NCBI RefSeq assembly: GCF_001423105.1
Contig: NZ_LMNV01000002.1
Coordinates: forward strand, 1,293,694-1,357,693
Direction: 5' to 3'
DNA from: Frondihabitans sp. Leaf304
GTDB taxonomy: Bacteria > Actinomycetota > Actinomycetes > Actinomycetales > Microbacteriaceae
DNA length: 64,000 nucleotides
The notes under the pieces were generated by a model, which was not told where the DNA came from, did no database searches, and saw only the letters and a list, made by a program, of their open reading frames with translations. Position numbers and translations under genes: made by a program. Numbering within the stretch: the first letter of the stretch is position 1; each line of letters opens with the position of its first letter. Below, one piece after another: positions 49,033-57,737 of the stretch.

Positions 49033-49841
49033 GTGCGTCGCCCGAGAGTCCAGTGCCTCCGGGGGGCCCAGCGTCTCCGGGGGGCTCAGCGTCCCGGTGG
49101 CGCGACCTCACCGTCGCGGTCGAGCTGCCCGCAGCCGCATTCGGGGCCGCCGTCGACGTCGACGACCTGCTGAGTGAACCCGACCTGCACTTCGCCACCG
49201 GCGCCCCCACCAGCCGACTCGTGCTGATGCCGAGACTCGGCACGTTCTCGCGCCTGGTGCTCGAATGGGAGACCCTGCCTGAGATCGGCATCTTCTCGGC
49301 GACGTCGTGGCCAGCCGATACGTTCACCACCGCCGAGATCGCACGCCTCGAGACGTGGATGCGCGACGTCGCCTCGGTCTGCCACGCTCACCGCGATCGG
49401 GTTCGCGCGACGGCCGAGCGAGCCGTCCGCGATGCGTCGAGCGGCCTCGACCGGAGCGAACCGAGCACGGTCGGAGCCGGCGACGCGACTGGGCACGTGG
49501 TGTCGGCGCATGTCGGCACCAGGGCAGCGGGCCCGACGCCAGGCGCGCGGTACCCGATCGTCGACGTGACGGGCCCTGTCGGTGCGCCGTCGGATCCTTC
49601 GGTTCGTGAACTCCGGTTCGTCGACCGGGCAACCGGCACCGAGCTGGGGCGCCGCCTCACCGCCCACGACGATGCCGAGTCGGCATTCGAGCCGCTGGCC
49701 GACGGCGTCACGAGAGACGACCTCGCTGACTGGTACGACGAGCACATCGTGCGTGAGGTGCTGTTCGACGACGTGTGGCAGGTGTGCGTGCACCTGCTGG
49801 CCGGGCTCGAGGCGCCGGCCGACGTGGTCTACTTCAGCTGA
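49029..49841 (+). CDS. Hypothetical protein, 270 residues
   Basis: I do not recognise this family. A Pro/Ser/Gly-rich tail of about 25 residues precedes RDLTVAVELPAAAFGAAVDV, several hydrophobic strands (LVLMPRLGTFSRLVLEWETL) and a C-terminal helix region with WYDEHIVREVLFDDVWQVC. There is no signal peptide or membrane segment. The GTGA overlap ties it to the upstream small membrane protein. Confidence 0.7.
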   Translation: MSASPESPVPPGGPASPGGSASRWRDLTVAVELPAAAFGAAVDVDDLLSEPDLHFATGAPTSRLVLMPRLGTFSRLVLEWETLPEIGIFSATSWPADTFTTAEIARLETWMRDVASVCHAHRDRVRATAERAVRDASSGLDRSEPSTVGAGDATGHVVSAHVGTRAAGPTPGARYPIVDVTGPVGAPSDPSVRELRFVDRATGTELGRRLTAHDDAESAFEPLADGVTRDDLADWYDEHIVREVLFDDVWQVCVHLLAGLEAPADVVYFS

Positions 49842-49846
49842 CGCTC

Positions 49847-49911
49847 GCGCCGAGAGTGCAGAAACTGCCGCCTACCGACCACGCAGAGGGCGATTTGTGC
49901 ACTCTCGGCGC
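49847..49911. repeat. 65-bp palindromic element, GCCGAGAGTGC family
   Basis: Perfect 14-bp arms GCGCCGAGAGTGCA / TGCACTCTCGGCGC. It lies between convergent genes, like the related elements at 4574 and 34931. Confidence 0.82.
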
Positions 49912-49938
49912 GGGCGGGGGCGGCAGCGTCAGGTCTAG

Positions 49939-51327
49939 CTAGGCCTCTTCGACGGCGAAGCGATCGACCTTCTTGTGGAATCTCATGCCCGCGAGACCAC
50001 CGAGCAGGGCACCGCCGATCGACAGGACGACGATCAGCCCTTCGGCGATGAGGGCCTCGACCGAGGTGAAGGTCTGCAGGGTGACGGGATCCATCTGGTC
50101 TTGCAGCGTCGAGACCGTGGTGCTCTGGCTGGCGACGACGATCAGCACGACCGCGGCGATGACCGTCATGAAGACGCCCCACAGCCAGACGGCGAGACCC
50201 TGCTTGACCCCGGAGAACCGTGCCATCCGCCCGGCCACGAACCCGCCGACGAAGTACGACAGGAACAGCACGACCAGCACGATCACCAGCGCGGTGATCT
50301 GCAGCGTCTGCGCGCTGAGCTCGGAGCCGAACGACTTGACCGTCGCCTGCTCCCCCGTCAGCAGAGAGGGCTGCGCGAAGCCCGAGACGCCGGCGATGCC
50401 ACCGACGATCACGTAGAGCAGACCGGCAAGGCCCACGGCGGCGAGCCAGCCAAAGAAGCCAGCGCCGAAGTTGATACCACCGAATTCCTGCTTCTGTTGG
50501 AACGCCAACTCGTCGCGGAACTGCCGACGCTGCGCGATCTCCTCGGGCGAGAATCCGTTGTCGCCGGCGATGCCGTCGGTGAATCCGAGGCTCTCGGCGG
50601 GCGAAGTGCCGAGGTTCGAGATGGGCGTCGTGCTCGTCTGCGCGGGCATCGCCTGCGTCGGAGGCGCGTACGGAGTCGGCGTGATGACCGATGTCGGGGC
50701 CGCATACTCGCTCGGCGACGCCGGGGCCGGCGGCGGGGTCCACGCGGCGGTCGAGCTGGTCGCTGCGGCACCCGCGCCCGCGCCGGCACCGGCGGCGGTC
50801 AGGCGCGTGTCGCCGAGGTCATCCGACTCGGGAGCCGGAGCGGAGCCCGGTGCAACCGGTGCAGAAGGCGAAGGATCCGACGGCTCGTCCGAGCGAGCGG
50901 CCTCCGCTGCACGCAGAGCACTGTCGTCGTGGAGGACTCCCGTCGCGGGGGCACCCGTCGACACCTGGCTGGTCGGCTCGCTCAGCGGCGGTACCGGGCG
51001 GTCTTCGGGTGCGACGGCGGGCTCGGCTGGCTCGGACTGCGCAGCGACTGCGGAGTGCTCAGCGGCGGGCTCGGCACCAGCGGGCTCCGCGGGCGTGGCG
51101 GCGGCGGAGTCAGCGGCGGCTGCCGGATCCTGCACTGCCGTTTCGTGCACCTCAGGCTCGGTCGCGGGCACGCGGTCTTCCGGTGCCACCGCGGGCTCCC
51201 GCGGCGCGTCATGCTCGGTGGTCTGGCCGGTCTCGGTCTGGTGGTTCGGAACGGCTTCGGACTGTGCTGTCACGGGCTCGTCGCCGTCGTGCTCACCCTT
51301 CGGGGCGGGCGTGTTCGGATCCGTCAT
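49939..51327 (-). CDS. Membrane protein with long disordered N-terminus
   Basis: The 462-residue protein has about 300 N-terminal residues rich in Pro, Ala, Glu, Ser and Thr, with repeated AVAPEDR(V/P)P and an Ala-Gly run. The last about 150 residues have four membrane segments (FGWLAAVGLAGLLYVIVGGI, ITALVIVLVVLFLSYFVGGF, GVFMTVIAAVVLIVVA and LIVVLSIGGALLGGLAGM). No family is recognised. GAGGAG lies 6 bases before the ATG. Confidence 0.78.
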   Translation of the reverse strand: MTDPNTPAPKGEHDGDEPVTAQSEAVPNHQTETGQTTEHDAPREPAVAPEDRVPATEPEVHETAVQDPAAAADSAAATPAEPAGAEPAAEHSAVAAQSEPAEPAVAPEDRPVPPLSEPTSQVSTGAPATGVLHDDSALRAAEAARSDEPSDPSPSAPVAPGSAPAPESDDLGDTRLTAAGAGAGAGAAATSSTAAWTPPPAPASPSEYAAPTSVITPTPYAPPTQAMPAQTSTTPISNLGTSPAESLGFTDGIAGDNGFSPEEIAQRRQFRDELAFQQKQEFGGINFGAGFFGWLAAVGLAGLLYVIVGGIAGVSGFAQPSLLTGEQATVKSFGSELSAQTLQITALVIVLVVLFLSYFVGGFVAGRMARFSGVKQGLAVWLWGVFMTVIAAVVLIVVASQSTTVSTLQDQMDPVTLQTFTSVEALIAEGLIVVLSIGGALLGGLAGMRFHKKVDRFAVEEA

Positions 51328-51488
51328 GATTGCTCCTCGTGATCGGTAGTCACGCGGACAGTACCCCGAGTGGAGCTCTCGAAGCGGCTCCCCCGCCGCT
51401 CCCGACCGAACCGGCGCGTCCAGGCGAGCCTCTGCCACAGCCCGGTAGCGTGTTATCGACGTATCGACGACGAACATCACGAGGTGCC

Positions 51489-52346
51489 ATGAACGAGACT
51501 TCCGCCAGCCCCGCGCCGGCCCGCCAGCGACCCGATGCCGAGATCGCCCGATCGTGGCTGCTCGTTCCGGGCACCAAGCCGGAGCGCTTCGACTCGGCAG
51601 CGAAGTCGCGAGCCGATCAGATCGTGCTCGACATCGAAGACGCCGTCGACCCGAAGCGCAAGCCCGCGGCCCGCGACGACGTGGTCGCCTGGCTCGAAGG
51701 CGGCGGCGAGGCGTGGGTGCGCATCAACGACCGCTCCAGTGATTTCTGGTCGGACGACGTCGACGCCCTGGTCGGCCTCCCCGGGCTTCTCGGGGTCATG
51801 CTCGCGAAGACCGAGGCCGCCGAGCACGTCACCGAGACCTTTGACCGCCTGCACGGCGTGAAGCGGGTGCTGGCCCTGGTCGAGTCGGCGGTCGGTATCG
51901 AGCTCTCTCCGTCGATCGCGAGCGCGCGCGGTGCGTTCCGCCTGGCGTTCGGCTCGGGCGACTACCGCCGCGACACCGGCACCAGTGCGGACGACATGGC
52001 GATGGCCTACCCGCGCTCCCGGCTGGTCGTCGCGTCACGCATCGGCGAGCTGCCCGGCCCGATCGACGGCCCCACGGTCGGATCGAGCCACCCCGTGCTC
52101 CGCGAGCAGTCGTCGATCGCTGTGGCTCTCGGCCTGACCGGCAAGCTCTGTCTCGACGTCGATCAGCTGCCGGTGATCAACGAGGTCATCAGCCCGACGT
52201 CGTCAGACACGGCGTGGGCGCGCGACTTCCTCGCCGACTTCGAGAGCCGGGGCCGAGAGATTCGCGACGGGAGCGACCTGCCGCGTCTCGGCCGGGCACA
52301 GAAGATCGATCGTCTCGCTCGCGCGTTCGGCGTGCTCCCCAACTAA
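51489..52346 (+). CDS. CitE-like HpcH/HpaI aldolase family lyase
   Basis: The 285-residue TIM-barrel protein has ARSWLLVPGTKPERFDSAAKS, DQIVLDIEDAVDP (metal Asp/Glu), WVRINDRS, and VLALVESAVGIELSP. These are CitE-type citramalyl-CoA or malyl-CoA lyase features. No citD or citF gene is nearby, so it acts alone, perhaps in acyl-CoA degradation. GAGGTGCC precedes the ATG. Confidence 0.85.
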   Translation: MNETSASPAPARQRPDAEIARSWLLVPGTKPERFDSAAKSRADQIVLDIEDAVDPKRKPAARDDVVAWLEGGGEAWVRINDRSSDFWSDDVDALVGLPGLLGVMLAKTEAAEHVTETFDRLHGVKRVLALVESAVGIELSPSIASARGAFRLAFGSGDYRRDTGTSADDMAMAYPRSRLVVASRIGELPGPIDGPTVGSSHPVLREQSSIAVALGLTGKLCLDVDQLPVINEVISPTSSDTAWARDFLADFESRGREIRDGSDLPRLGRAQKIDRLARAFGVLPN

Positions 52347-52443
52347 CCGCGCCCGACGGGGTGCCGCGTCGACCGCGGCACCCCGGGGCCGCACCGAGAC
52401 GCACGGCCGAGCGCGTCACGGCCCGACGTGGCACGCTGGGCTC

Positions 52444-52722
52444 ATGCCTGGTCACCCCCGCCGCAGCGTGACGCGCATGACGCTGCCCGAGGCGGAGCGC
52501 ATCGTCACTCTCGCGCACGACGGCGCGCTCGACCGCTCTGACGAGAGCGTCGAGCGCATCGTCCGCGAAGCGCACGTGGTCGTCCAGCGCAGCTCGATGT
52601 GGGGCTCGGCGCCGGGCAATCCCGCGCGCAAGCGCACGGTCGTCGTGTTCCTCCTGTCCGGGGCGCTCCTGGGCGTCTGGATCGTCGGGTTGATCGCACC
52701 TTTGATCATGGCCGGGGAGTGA
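52444..52722 (+). CDS. Small C-terminally anchored membrane protein (92 residues)
   Basis: A soluble helical N-terminal part (LPEAERIVTLAHDGALDRSD) is followed by one membrane segment near the end (VVFLLSGALLGVWIVGLIAP). The family is not recognised. CACGCT lies 6 bases before the ATG. The His-rich secreted protein follows by 4 bases. Confidence 0.68.
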   Translation: MPGHPRRSVTRMTLPEAERIVTLAHDGALDRSDESVERIVREAHVVVQRSSMWGSAPGNPARKRTVVVFLLSGALLGVWIVGLIAPLIMAGE

Positions 52723-52726
52723 CTCC

Positions 52727-53344
52727 ATGGCGACCCGCCCTCGGATCCTCAGCTCGCCTCTCGCTCTGCTCGCCGCCCTGGCGGTCGTCGGGTTAGTCGC
52801 CGGCATCGGCGTCGCGCACGACCGGGCGACGTCGACGAGCCTCGCTCACGGCGAATCGGCTCAGCCGCCCTGGCCCGCTCCTCCGGTCAGCGAGCGGCGC
52901 GAGCGCGCGGCAGCCGCCGACCTGCCGAACGTCTACGGCGTGAAGCTCCAGCAGCACATCCACACGCACCTGTCGATCACGATCGACGGGGTCGCCGCGA
53001 CGGTGCCCGGGCAGATCGGACTCCACGAAGACAACCGCTACGCGACGGCACTGCACACGCACGACACCTCCGGCATCATCCACGTCGAGTCGCCCGACCG
53101 GCGCGACTTCACGCTTGGGCAGTTCTTCACGGAGTGGAACGTGCGGCTCGACGCGCGCCACGTCGGCGCCCGGGGCGGCGACATCGGCGAGGTGCTCACG
53201 GTCTTCGTCGACGGTCAGCGTCGCGCGGGCAACCCGGCGTCGATCGTGCTTCACAACCTCGACAGCATCGATCTCGTGGTGGCTCCCGCCGGCACGACGG
53301 CCCGCCCCACGCCGGCGTTCGACTGGCCCGGCAACTACCGCTAG
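52727..53344 (+). CDS. Membrane-anchored extracytoplasmic protein with His-rich motif
   Basis: The 205 residues have one N-terminal membrane segment (SPLALLAALAVVGLVAGIGV) and an outer domain. GVKLQQHIHTHLSITIDG, TALHTHDTSGIIHVESP and FTLGQFFTEWNVRLD are regular segments with many histidines that could bind copper or zinc. I do not know a named family. It follows the 92-residue membrane protein by 4 bases and may be part of one complex. Confidence 0.72.
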   Translation: MATRPRILSSPLALLAALAVVGLVAGIGVAHDRATSTSLAHGESAQPPWPAPPVSERRERAAAADLPNVYGVKLQQHIHTHLSITIDGVAATVPGQIGLHEDNRYATALHTHDTSGIIHVESPDRRDFTLGQFFTEWNVRLDARHVGARGGDIGEVLTVFVDGQRRAGNPASIVLHNLDSIDLVVAPAGTTARPTPAFDWPGNYR

Positions 53345-53373
53345 TCGCGCCCCGGGCCGCGACACCCGAGCCT

Positions 53374-54366
53374 CTACTCTTCGGCGCGCTCGTGCGCCTC
53401 GTGCATCGCCTCGGCGTGCTCCGTCTTACCCTCGGCGATCAGCGCATCGTCGCGTTTGAGCATCCCGAAGGCCTCAAGGATCCGCCCGCGCATTCCTTTC
53501 ACGAACGTCGCCGGGGATTCGTCGATCGACGGCCGCTGGATTCCGGCGGCCTTGTGGTCGAACACGCGCAGGGTGCCGCCCTCGTCGTATTCGATCGGCT
53601 GCTGAGCGTGCTCGACACAGAGCCGAGCGACCTCCTCGGCGTTGGCGTGCATCACCGAGTGCGCCGCCCCCGGGATCTCCCAGAGCCGCGACGACGGCAG
53701 CAGCTCACCGACCCGCTTGACCCAGTCGCTCGGGGCGACGGCGTCGAACTCGCCGCGAATCACGAGGGTGTCGGCCTTGACGTGGGGCAGCGCTCGTTCG
53801 AGCGGGAAGGTCATCATCTTGGGCAGGATCCGAGAGAACCACTTCACACCGCAGAAGAGGTAGGCAGAGAAAGCCAGCGCTTTCACTCGGCCGGGCTCGT
53901 GCAAGGCCGCCTGCACGAACCGGATCGCCTGCGTCAGGAGGCGTCGCTCGTTCGGGTTGATGACGGGGCCGATTAGCACGACGGTCGAGAGATCGGGCCG
54001 GCGGGCGACGAGGTCGGTGACGACCTGCGTTCCCATCGAGTGGCCGACGACGACCGGGTCGTCGAGCTGCATCTCGTCGATGACGCGACCGACCAGGTCG
54101 GCGTACTGGCGGATGGTGAGGGCGCTGTCGGGGTGCGGCACACCGGCGAAGCCGGGCAGGTCGAGCGCGTGCACGGGGCCGAACTGGTTCAGGTTCGGGG
54201 CGAGGCGTTCGAAGTAGTTGCTGGCGACGCCGATTCCTGGCACGAGCACGAAGGGCCTGGTGCCGGAGTCGCCGATCGTCGACACCCGGACGTAGACCTC
54301 GTCGCCGCCGTTCAGCGTCGCCTCGACGCGAGACACGGTGACGTCGGTGGAATTGCGGTGAGCCAT
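53374..54366 (-). CDS. Alpha/beta hydrolase
   Basis: The 330-residue enzyme has FVLVPGIGVASNYFERLAP, the nucleophile Ser in VVVGHSMGTQVVTDL, Asp in IRGEFDAVAP, and His in IPGAAHSVMHA. An extra C-terminal region of about 65 residues is charged and helical. Its substrate is unknown. CAGACT lies 6 bases before ATG 54366 (leaderless), which decides this start over one at 54420. Confidence 0.87.
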   Translation of the reverse strand: MAHRNSTDVTVSRVEATLNGGDEVYVRVSTIGDSGTRPFVLVPGIGVASNYFERLAPNLNQFGPVHALDLPGFAGVPHPDSALTIRQYADLVGRVIDEMQLDDPVVVGHSMGTQVVTDLVARRPDLSTVVLIGPVINPNERRLLTQAIRFVQAALHEPGRVKALAFSAYLFCGVKWFSRILPKMMTFPLERALPHVKADTLVIRGEFDAVAPSDWVKRVGELLPSSRLWEIPGAAHSVMHANAEEVARLCVEHAQQPIEYDEGGTLRVFDHKAAGIQRPSIDESPATFVKGMRGRILEAFGMLKRDDALIAEGKTEHAEAMHEAHERAEE

Positions 54367-54428
54367 CGGCCCAGTCTGGCAGGGCGGTGCGGCGAGCCGT
54401 CGGATCCTGGCTTTTCTCACCCGTGGTG

Positions 54429-54456
54429 TTGACTTAACGAACTATCGCGATATATC
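54429..54456 (+). promoter_or_regulatory. padR promoter with overlapping operator
   Basis: TTGACT (54429-54434) and TATATC (54451-54456) are 16 bases apart. TATCGCGATATATC (54443-54456), with the palindrome TATCGCGATA, overlaps the -10. This is the pattern of PadR autorepression. Confidence 0.72.
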
Positions 54457-54545
54457 TTTGAGCTATCGCCGGAACGAACCGGCGCGAGCGGCCCGATCAT
54501 TCGCCCCGCCCCCCACTTTTTTTCTCCTCACGAAAGGAGTACCCC

Positions 54546-55211
54546 ATGGGTACCCACTACGAAAACCACAGCAATCACAACGACAGCCACGACGGCCCCC
54601 AGCGCCGCCATCACGACGACCGCCCCACCGGGCGCAGCGATTTCGGGCCCTTCCGCGGCCGTGGTCGCGGCTTTGGCGGTAGCGCGATGGGCATGGGCAT
54701 GGGCCCCGGCTTCGGTTTCGGCCCCGGCGGCCCCGGCTTCGGCTTCGGTGGCCCCGGTCGCGGTGGCCGCGGTCGTGCCCGCAAGGGCGACGTGCGTCTC
54801 GCGATCCTGTCGCTGCTCGCCGACGCTCCGGCCAACGGCTACGGCCTCATGAAGGCCATCGGCGAGCGCACCGACGGCGCGTGGCGCCCGAGCCCCGGCT
54901 CGGTCTACCCGACCCTACAGCAGCTCGTCGACGAGGGCCTCATCACGGTCTCGGGCGAGGGCCGCCAGTCGGTCTACGAGCTCACCGACGAGGGCCACGT
55001 CTATGTCGGCCAGCACGGCGACGAGATCGCCAAGGCCTGGGGCGACGCGACCGAGACCGACGCCCACCACGACGAGTTCATCGGCTCTGCCGTCAAGCTC
55101 GCCGGAGTCATCAAGCAGTTCGCCTTCGATGCCACGCCTGAGCAGCGCACGGCCGGCAAGGAGAAGATCGACGAGCTGCGTCGCGCGCTCTACACGATCC
55201 TCGCCGACTGA
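54546..55211 (+). CDS. PadR-family transcriptional regulator
   Basis: The 221-residue protein has a His/Asn-rich start, then a Gly/Phe-rich tract (residues about 40-75) before the PadR domain: RLAILSLLADAPANGYGLMK, SPGSVYPTLQQLVDEGLI and GRQSVYELTDEG. A C-terminal helix pair (TPEQRTAGKEKIDELRRALY) serves for dimerisation. GGAG precedes the ATG. It probably binds the palindrome in its own promoter. The target besides itself is unknown; the MFS gene follows after a terminator. Confidence 0.92.
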   Translation: MGTHYENHSNHNDSHDGPQRRHHDDRPTGRSDFGPFRGRGRGFGGSAMGMGMGPGFGFGPGGPGFGFGGPGRGGRGRARKGDVRLAILSLLADAPANGYGLMKAIGERTDGAWRPSPGSVYPTLQQLVDEGLITVSGEGRQSVYELTDEGHVYVGQHGDEIAKAWGDATETDAHHDEFIGSAVKLAGVIKQFAFDATPEQRTAGKEKIDELRRALYTILAD

Positions 55212-55244
55212 GCCCTGGCGGGCTGAGCTCGTCAACCGCGCCTG

Positions 55245-55309
55245 AACCCTCGCGGGAAGGCCTGCGAGGTGGTCCTACGACCACCTCGACGGCCGCCCGC
55301 GAGGGTTTT
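55245..55309 (+). terminator. Large two-stem terminator after padR
   Basis: The outer stem AACCCTCGCGG / CCGCGAGGGTT encloses an inner perfect stem CGAGGTGGTC / GACCACCTCG and ends with TTTTC. It isolates padR from the MFS gene. Confidence 0.82.
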
Positions 55310-55432
55310 CGTCGCTCCAAAGGCTTTTGCACACCCCGCAGGATTTTCCGGACAGCGGCTTGCCCCGCGACTATCGTCACCTCGAGTTGCACCACCCATC
55401 GGCGGTGCGCCCACCGCGAGAGGGAGAGACGG

Positions 55433-56872
55433 ATGTCGACTGCGACGAACACCGGAGGGCCGGTGAGGAGCCTCGTTCCGGCCCGGATGGACCGCCTGCC
55501 CTGGACGCGATTCCACTGGTCGATCATCGTGGGCCTCGGTATCTCCTGGGTGCTCGACGGGCTCGAGATCCAGATCGTCGCCTCGAACGGGTTCTCCGAC
55601 GAGTTCAACATGACGTCTGGGCAGATCGGCGCTCTCGGCACGACCTACCTCCTCGGCCAAGTGGTCGGCGCCATCGTCTTCGGCCGCCTCTCCGACAAGC
55701 TCGGCCGCAAGAAGCTCTTCATCCTCACGCTCGTGATCTACCTGGTCGGCTCCGGTCTCGCCGGCCTCTCCCCCGCCGTCTGGTTCCTGTTCGCGATGCG
55801 GTTCGTCGCGGGTCTCGGCATCGGCGGCGAGTACGCCGCGATCAACTCGGCCATCGACGAACTGATCCCCGCGAAGTACCGCGGCCGGGTCGACATCGCC
55901 ATCAACGGCACCTACTGGGGCGGCGCTGCCCTCGGTGCGGCCACCAACTACTTCTTCCTGAACCGCGCGATCTTCGACGTCAATGTCGGTTGGCGGCTGG
56001 CGTTCTTCATCGGGCCGGTGCTCGGGATCCTGATCATCTTCCTGCGCCGCAACATCCCGGAAAGCCCGCGGTGGCTGATGACGCACGGCTACGAGAAAGA
56101 GGCCGAGGCCACCGTCGACGACATCGAGGCACGGGTGACGCGCGAGGGCGGCCACCTCGAGCCGGTCGACGACAAGCTCGCCATGGAGGTCAAATCGACC
56201 GACAGCATCCCGTTCACGACGATCGTGCACGTGCTGTTCAAGGTGTACCCGAAGCGGACCCTCGTGGGTGCCACGATGATGATCACGCAGTCGTTCCTCT
56301 ATAACGCGATCTTCTTCACGTACGCGCTCGTGCTCACGAACTTCTACGATCTGAGCAGCAGCAACGCGCAGCTGTACTTCTTCCCCTTCGCCATCGGCAA
56401 CCTGGTTGGGCCGCTTGTGCTCGGACCGCTGTTCGACACGATCGGCCGCCGCAAGATGATCTTCAGCACCTACTTCATCTCGGGTGCCGTGCTCGCGGTC
56501 TCGGCCGCGCTGTTCAGTGCCGACCTGCTGACCGCCACCACGCAGACGATCTTCTGGTGCGTCGCGTTCTTCTTCGCCTCGGCCGGTGCGTCGAGCGCCT
56601 ATCTCACCGTGTCGGAGATCTTCCCGCTCGAGATCCGCAGCCAGGCCATCTCGTACTTCTTCGCGATCGCGCAGATCTTCGGGGCTATCGCACCCGTCGT
56701 CTACGGCGCGCTCGTGGGCGAAGGAACCGACCGCGGCCCGCTGACCATCGGCTACTTCCTCGGCGCCGGCATCATGATCGTCGGAGCCGTGGTCGCCGCC
56801 ATCTTCGGCGTCGACGCCGAGCGCAAGGGCCTGGAGTCGATCACGCAGCCGCTGAGCGTCGTGAAGCCCTAG
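55433..56872 (+). CDS. MFS transporter (sugar/metabolite:H+ symporter-like)
   Basis: The 479-residue protein has 12 membrane segments, the MFS motif GRLSDKLGRKK after segment 2, RFVAGLGIGGEYAAINSAI in segment 4, PESPRWL between halves and FDTIGRRK in the second half. It resembles the sugar-porter/AAHS groups. Substrate is unknown. GGGAGAG lies before the ATG. Confidence 0.9.
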   Translation: MSTATNTGGPVRSLVPARMDRLPWTRFHWSIIVGLGISWVLDGLEIQIVASNGFSDEFNMTSGQIGALGTTYLLGQVVGAIVFGRLSDKLGRKKLFILTLVIYLVGSGLAGLSPAVWFLFAMRFVAGLGIGGEYAAINSAIDELIPAKYRGRVDIAINGTYWGGAALGAATNYFFLNRAIFDVNVGWRLAFFIGPVLGILIIFLRRNIPESPRWLMTHGYEKEAEATVDDIEARVTREGGHLEPVDDKLAMEVKSTDSIPFTTIVHVLFKVYPKRTLVGATMMITQSFLYNAIFFTYALVLTNFYDLSSSNAQLYFFPFAIGNLVGPLVLGPLFDTIGRRKMIFSTYFISGAVLAVSAALFSADLLTATTQTIFWCVAFFFASAGASSAYLTVSEIFPLEIRSQAISYFFAIAQIFGAIAPVVYGALVGEGTDRGPLTIGYFLGAGIMIVGAVVAAIFGVDAERKGLESITQPLSVVKP

Positions 56873-56885
56873 GGCCGGAGCGCCT

Positions 56886-56945
56886 GGCACCACATTTCGG
56901 GCATGACACCGTCGATGGGCGGTGTCATGCCCGTTTTGTGGTGTC
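56886..56945. repeat. 60-bp palindromic element, copy 2
   Basis: Arms GGCACCACATTTCGGGCATG / CATGCCCGTTTTGTGGTGTC with an inner ACACCG/CGGTGT stem. Its reverse complement shares about 45 of 60 positions with 11148-11207. It lies between convergent MFS and nnrE genes. Confidence 0.8.
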
Positions 56946-56988
56946 GGGCCGCCTTGTGGTGTTGGGCAGCCTTGTGATGTCGGGCGGC
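56936..56988. repeat. Three 18-bp direct repeats
   Basis: Units TTGTGGTGTCGGGCCGCC (56936), TTGTGGTGTTGGGCAGCC (56954) and TTGTGATGTCGGGCGGC (56972) extend the right arm of the 60-bp element up to the nnrE stop codon. Confidence 0.85.
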
Positions 56989-57680
56989 TAGGCCACGACG
57001 GCGGGCTCCACGCCAGACAGGTCGAGCCCGATCTCGACGAGATGCACCCGACCAGCGAGACCGGAAGCCGGCGGCAGCAGCAGCCCGGCCTTGACGGCGC
57101 CGAACGTCACGGTCACGAGGGCCGGCAGCACCAGCCGATCGGGCACGCTTCCGTCGTCCGGCCCCACTCCCGAGGGCACGTCGACCGCCACCACCACGGG
57201 CGCACCGGCCATCCGCATCAGCACCCGCGGGCGAACGGCCTCGACGACGTCGCGGGCGCGACCGCGAAGCGAAGGATCCGGGGCGGCGCCGATTCCGAGG
57301 ATCCCGTCCACCACCACATCCACGCCGCTCAGCACGGCCGCGAAGGCGTCCGCATCGACCGAGGCGTCGCGCGCGGAAGCCGAGGCGCCCGCAGCAACCG
57401 CGGCGGCGAGCCCCGCGTCGTGGACGCGCGAGCCGGTGGTGAGAATCCGCACGTCGTGCCCCGCTTCGGCGAGCGCGGCCCCGGCGTAGAGCGCGTCTCC
57501 GCCGTTGTCGCCGGATCCTGCGATCACCAGCACCACGCCCGGTGTCGTTCCTCGCGAGGTGAGCACCCGTTCGATCTCGGCCGCGAGGCCGGCGGCGGCG
57601 CGCGCCATCAGCGGCTCGCCGCGGTCGAGCAGAGGTTTCTCGGCGGCGCGGATCTGGTCGGACGAGTATCCAGAGGTCAT
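56988..57680 (-). CDS. nnrE: NAD(P)H-hydrate epimerase
   Basis: It epimerises damaged NAD(P)HX for repair. The 230-residue YjeF_N domain stands alone without the dehydratase half. Motifs are MARAAAGLAAEI, VIAGSGDNGGDALYAGAAL and VDGILGIGAAPD with the catalytic Asp, then VDVPSGVGPDDG. CAGCAT lies 6 bases before the ATG. The dehydratase nnrD must be elsewhere. Confidence 0.9.
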   Translation of the reverse strand: MTSGYSSDQIRAAEKPLLDRGEPLMARAAAGLAAEIERVLTSRGTTPGVVLVIAGSGDNGGDALYAGAALAEAGHDVRILTTGSRVHDAGLAAAVAAGASASARDASVDADAFAAVLSGVDVVVDGILGIGAAPDPSLRGRARDVVEAVRPRVLMRMAGAPVVVAVDVPSGVGPDDGSVPDRLVLPALVTVTFGAVKAGLLLPPASGLAGRVHLVEIGLDLSGVEPAVVA

Positions 57681-57737
57681 CCCGCCATGCTGGCACCGCG
57701 GTCACTGCGGCGCTCCGCCGCACGCCAGAATGGTCTG

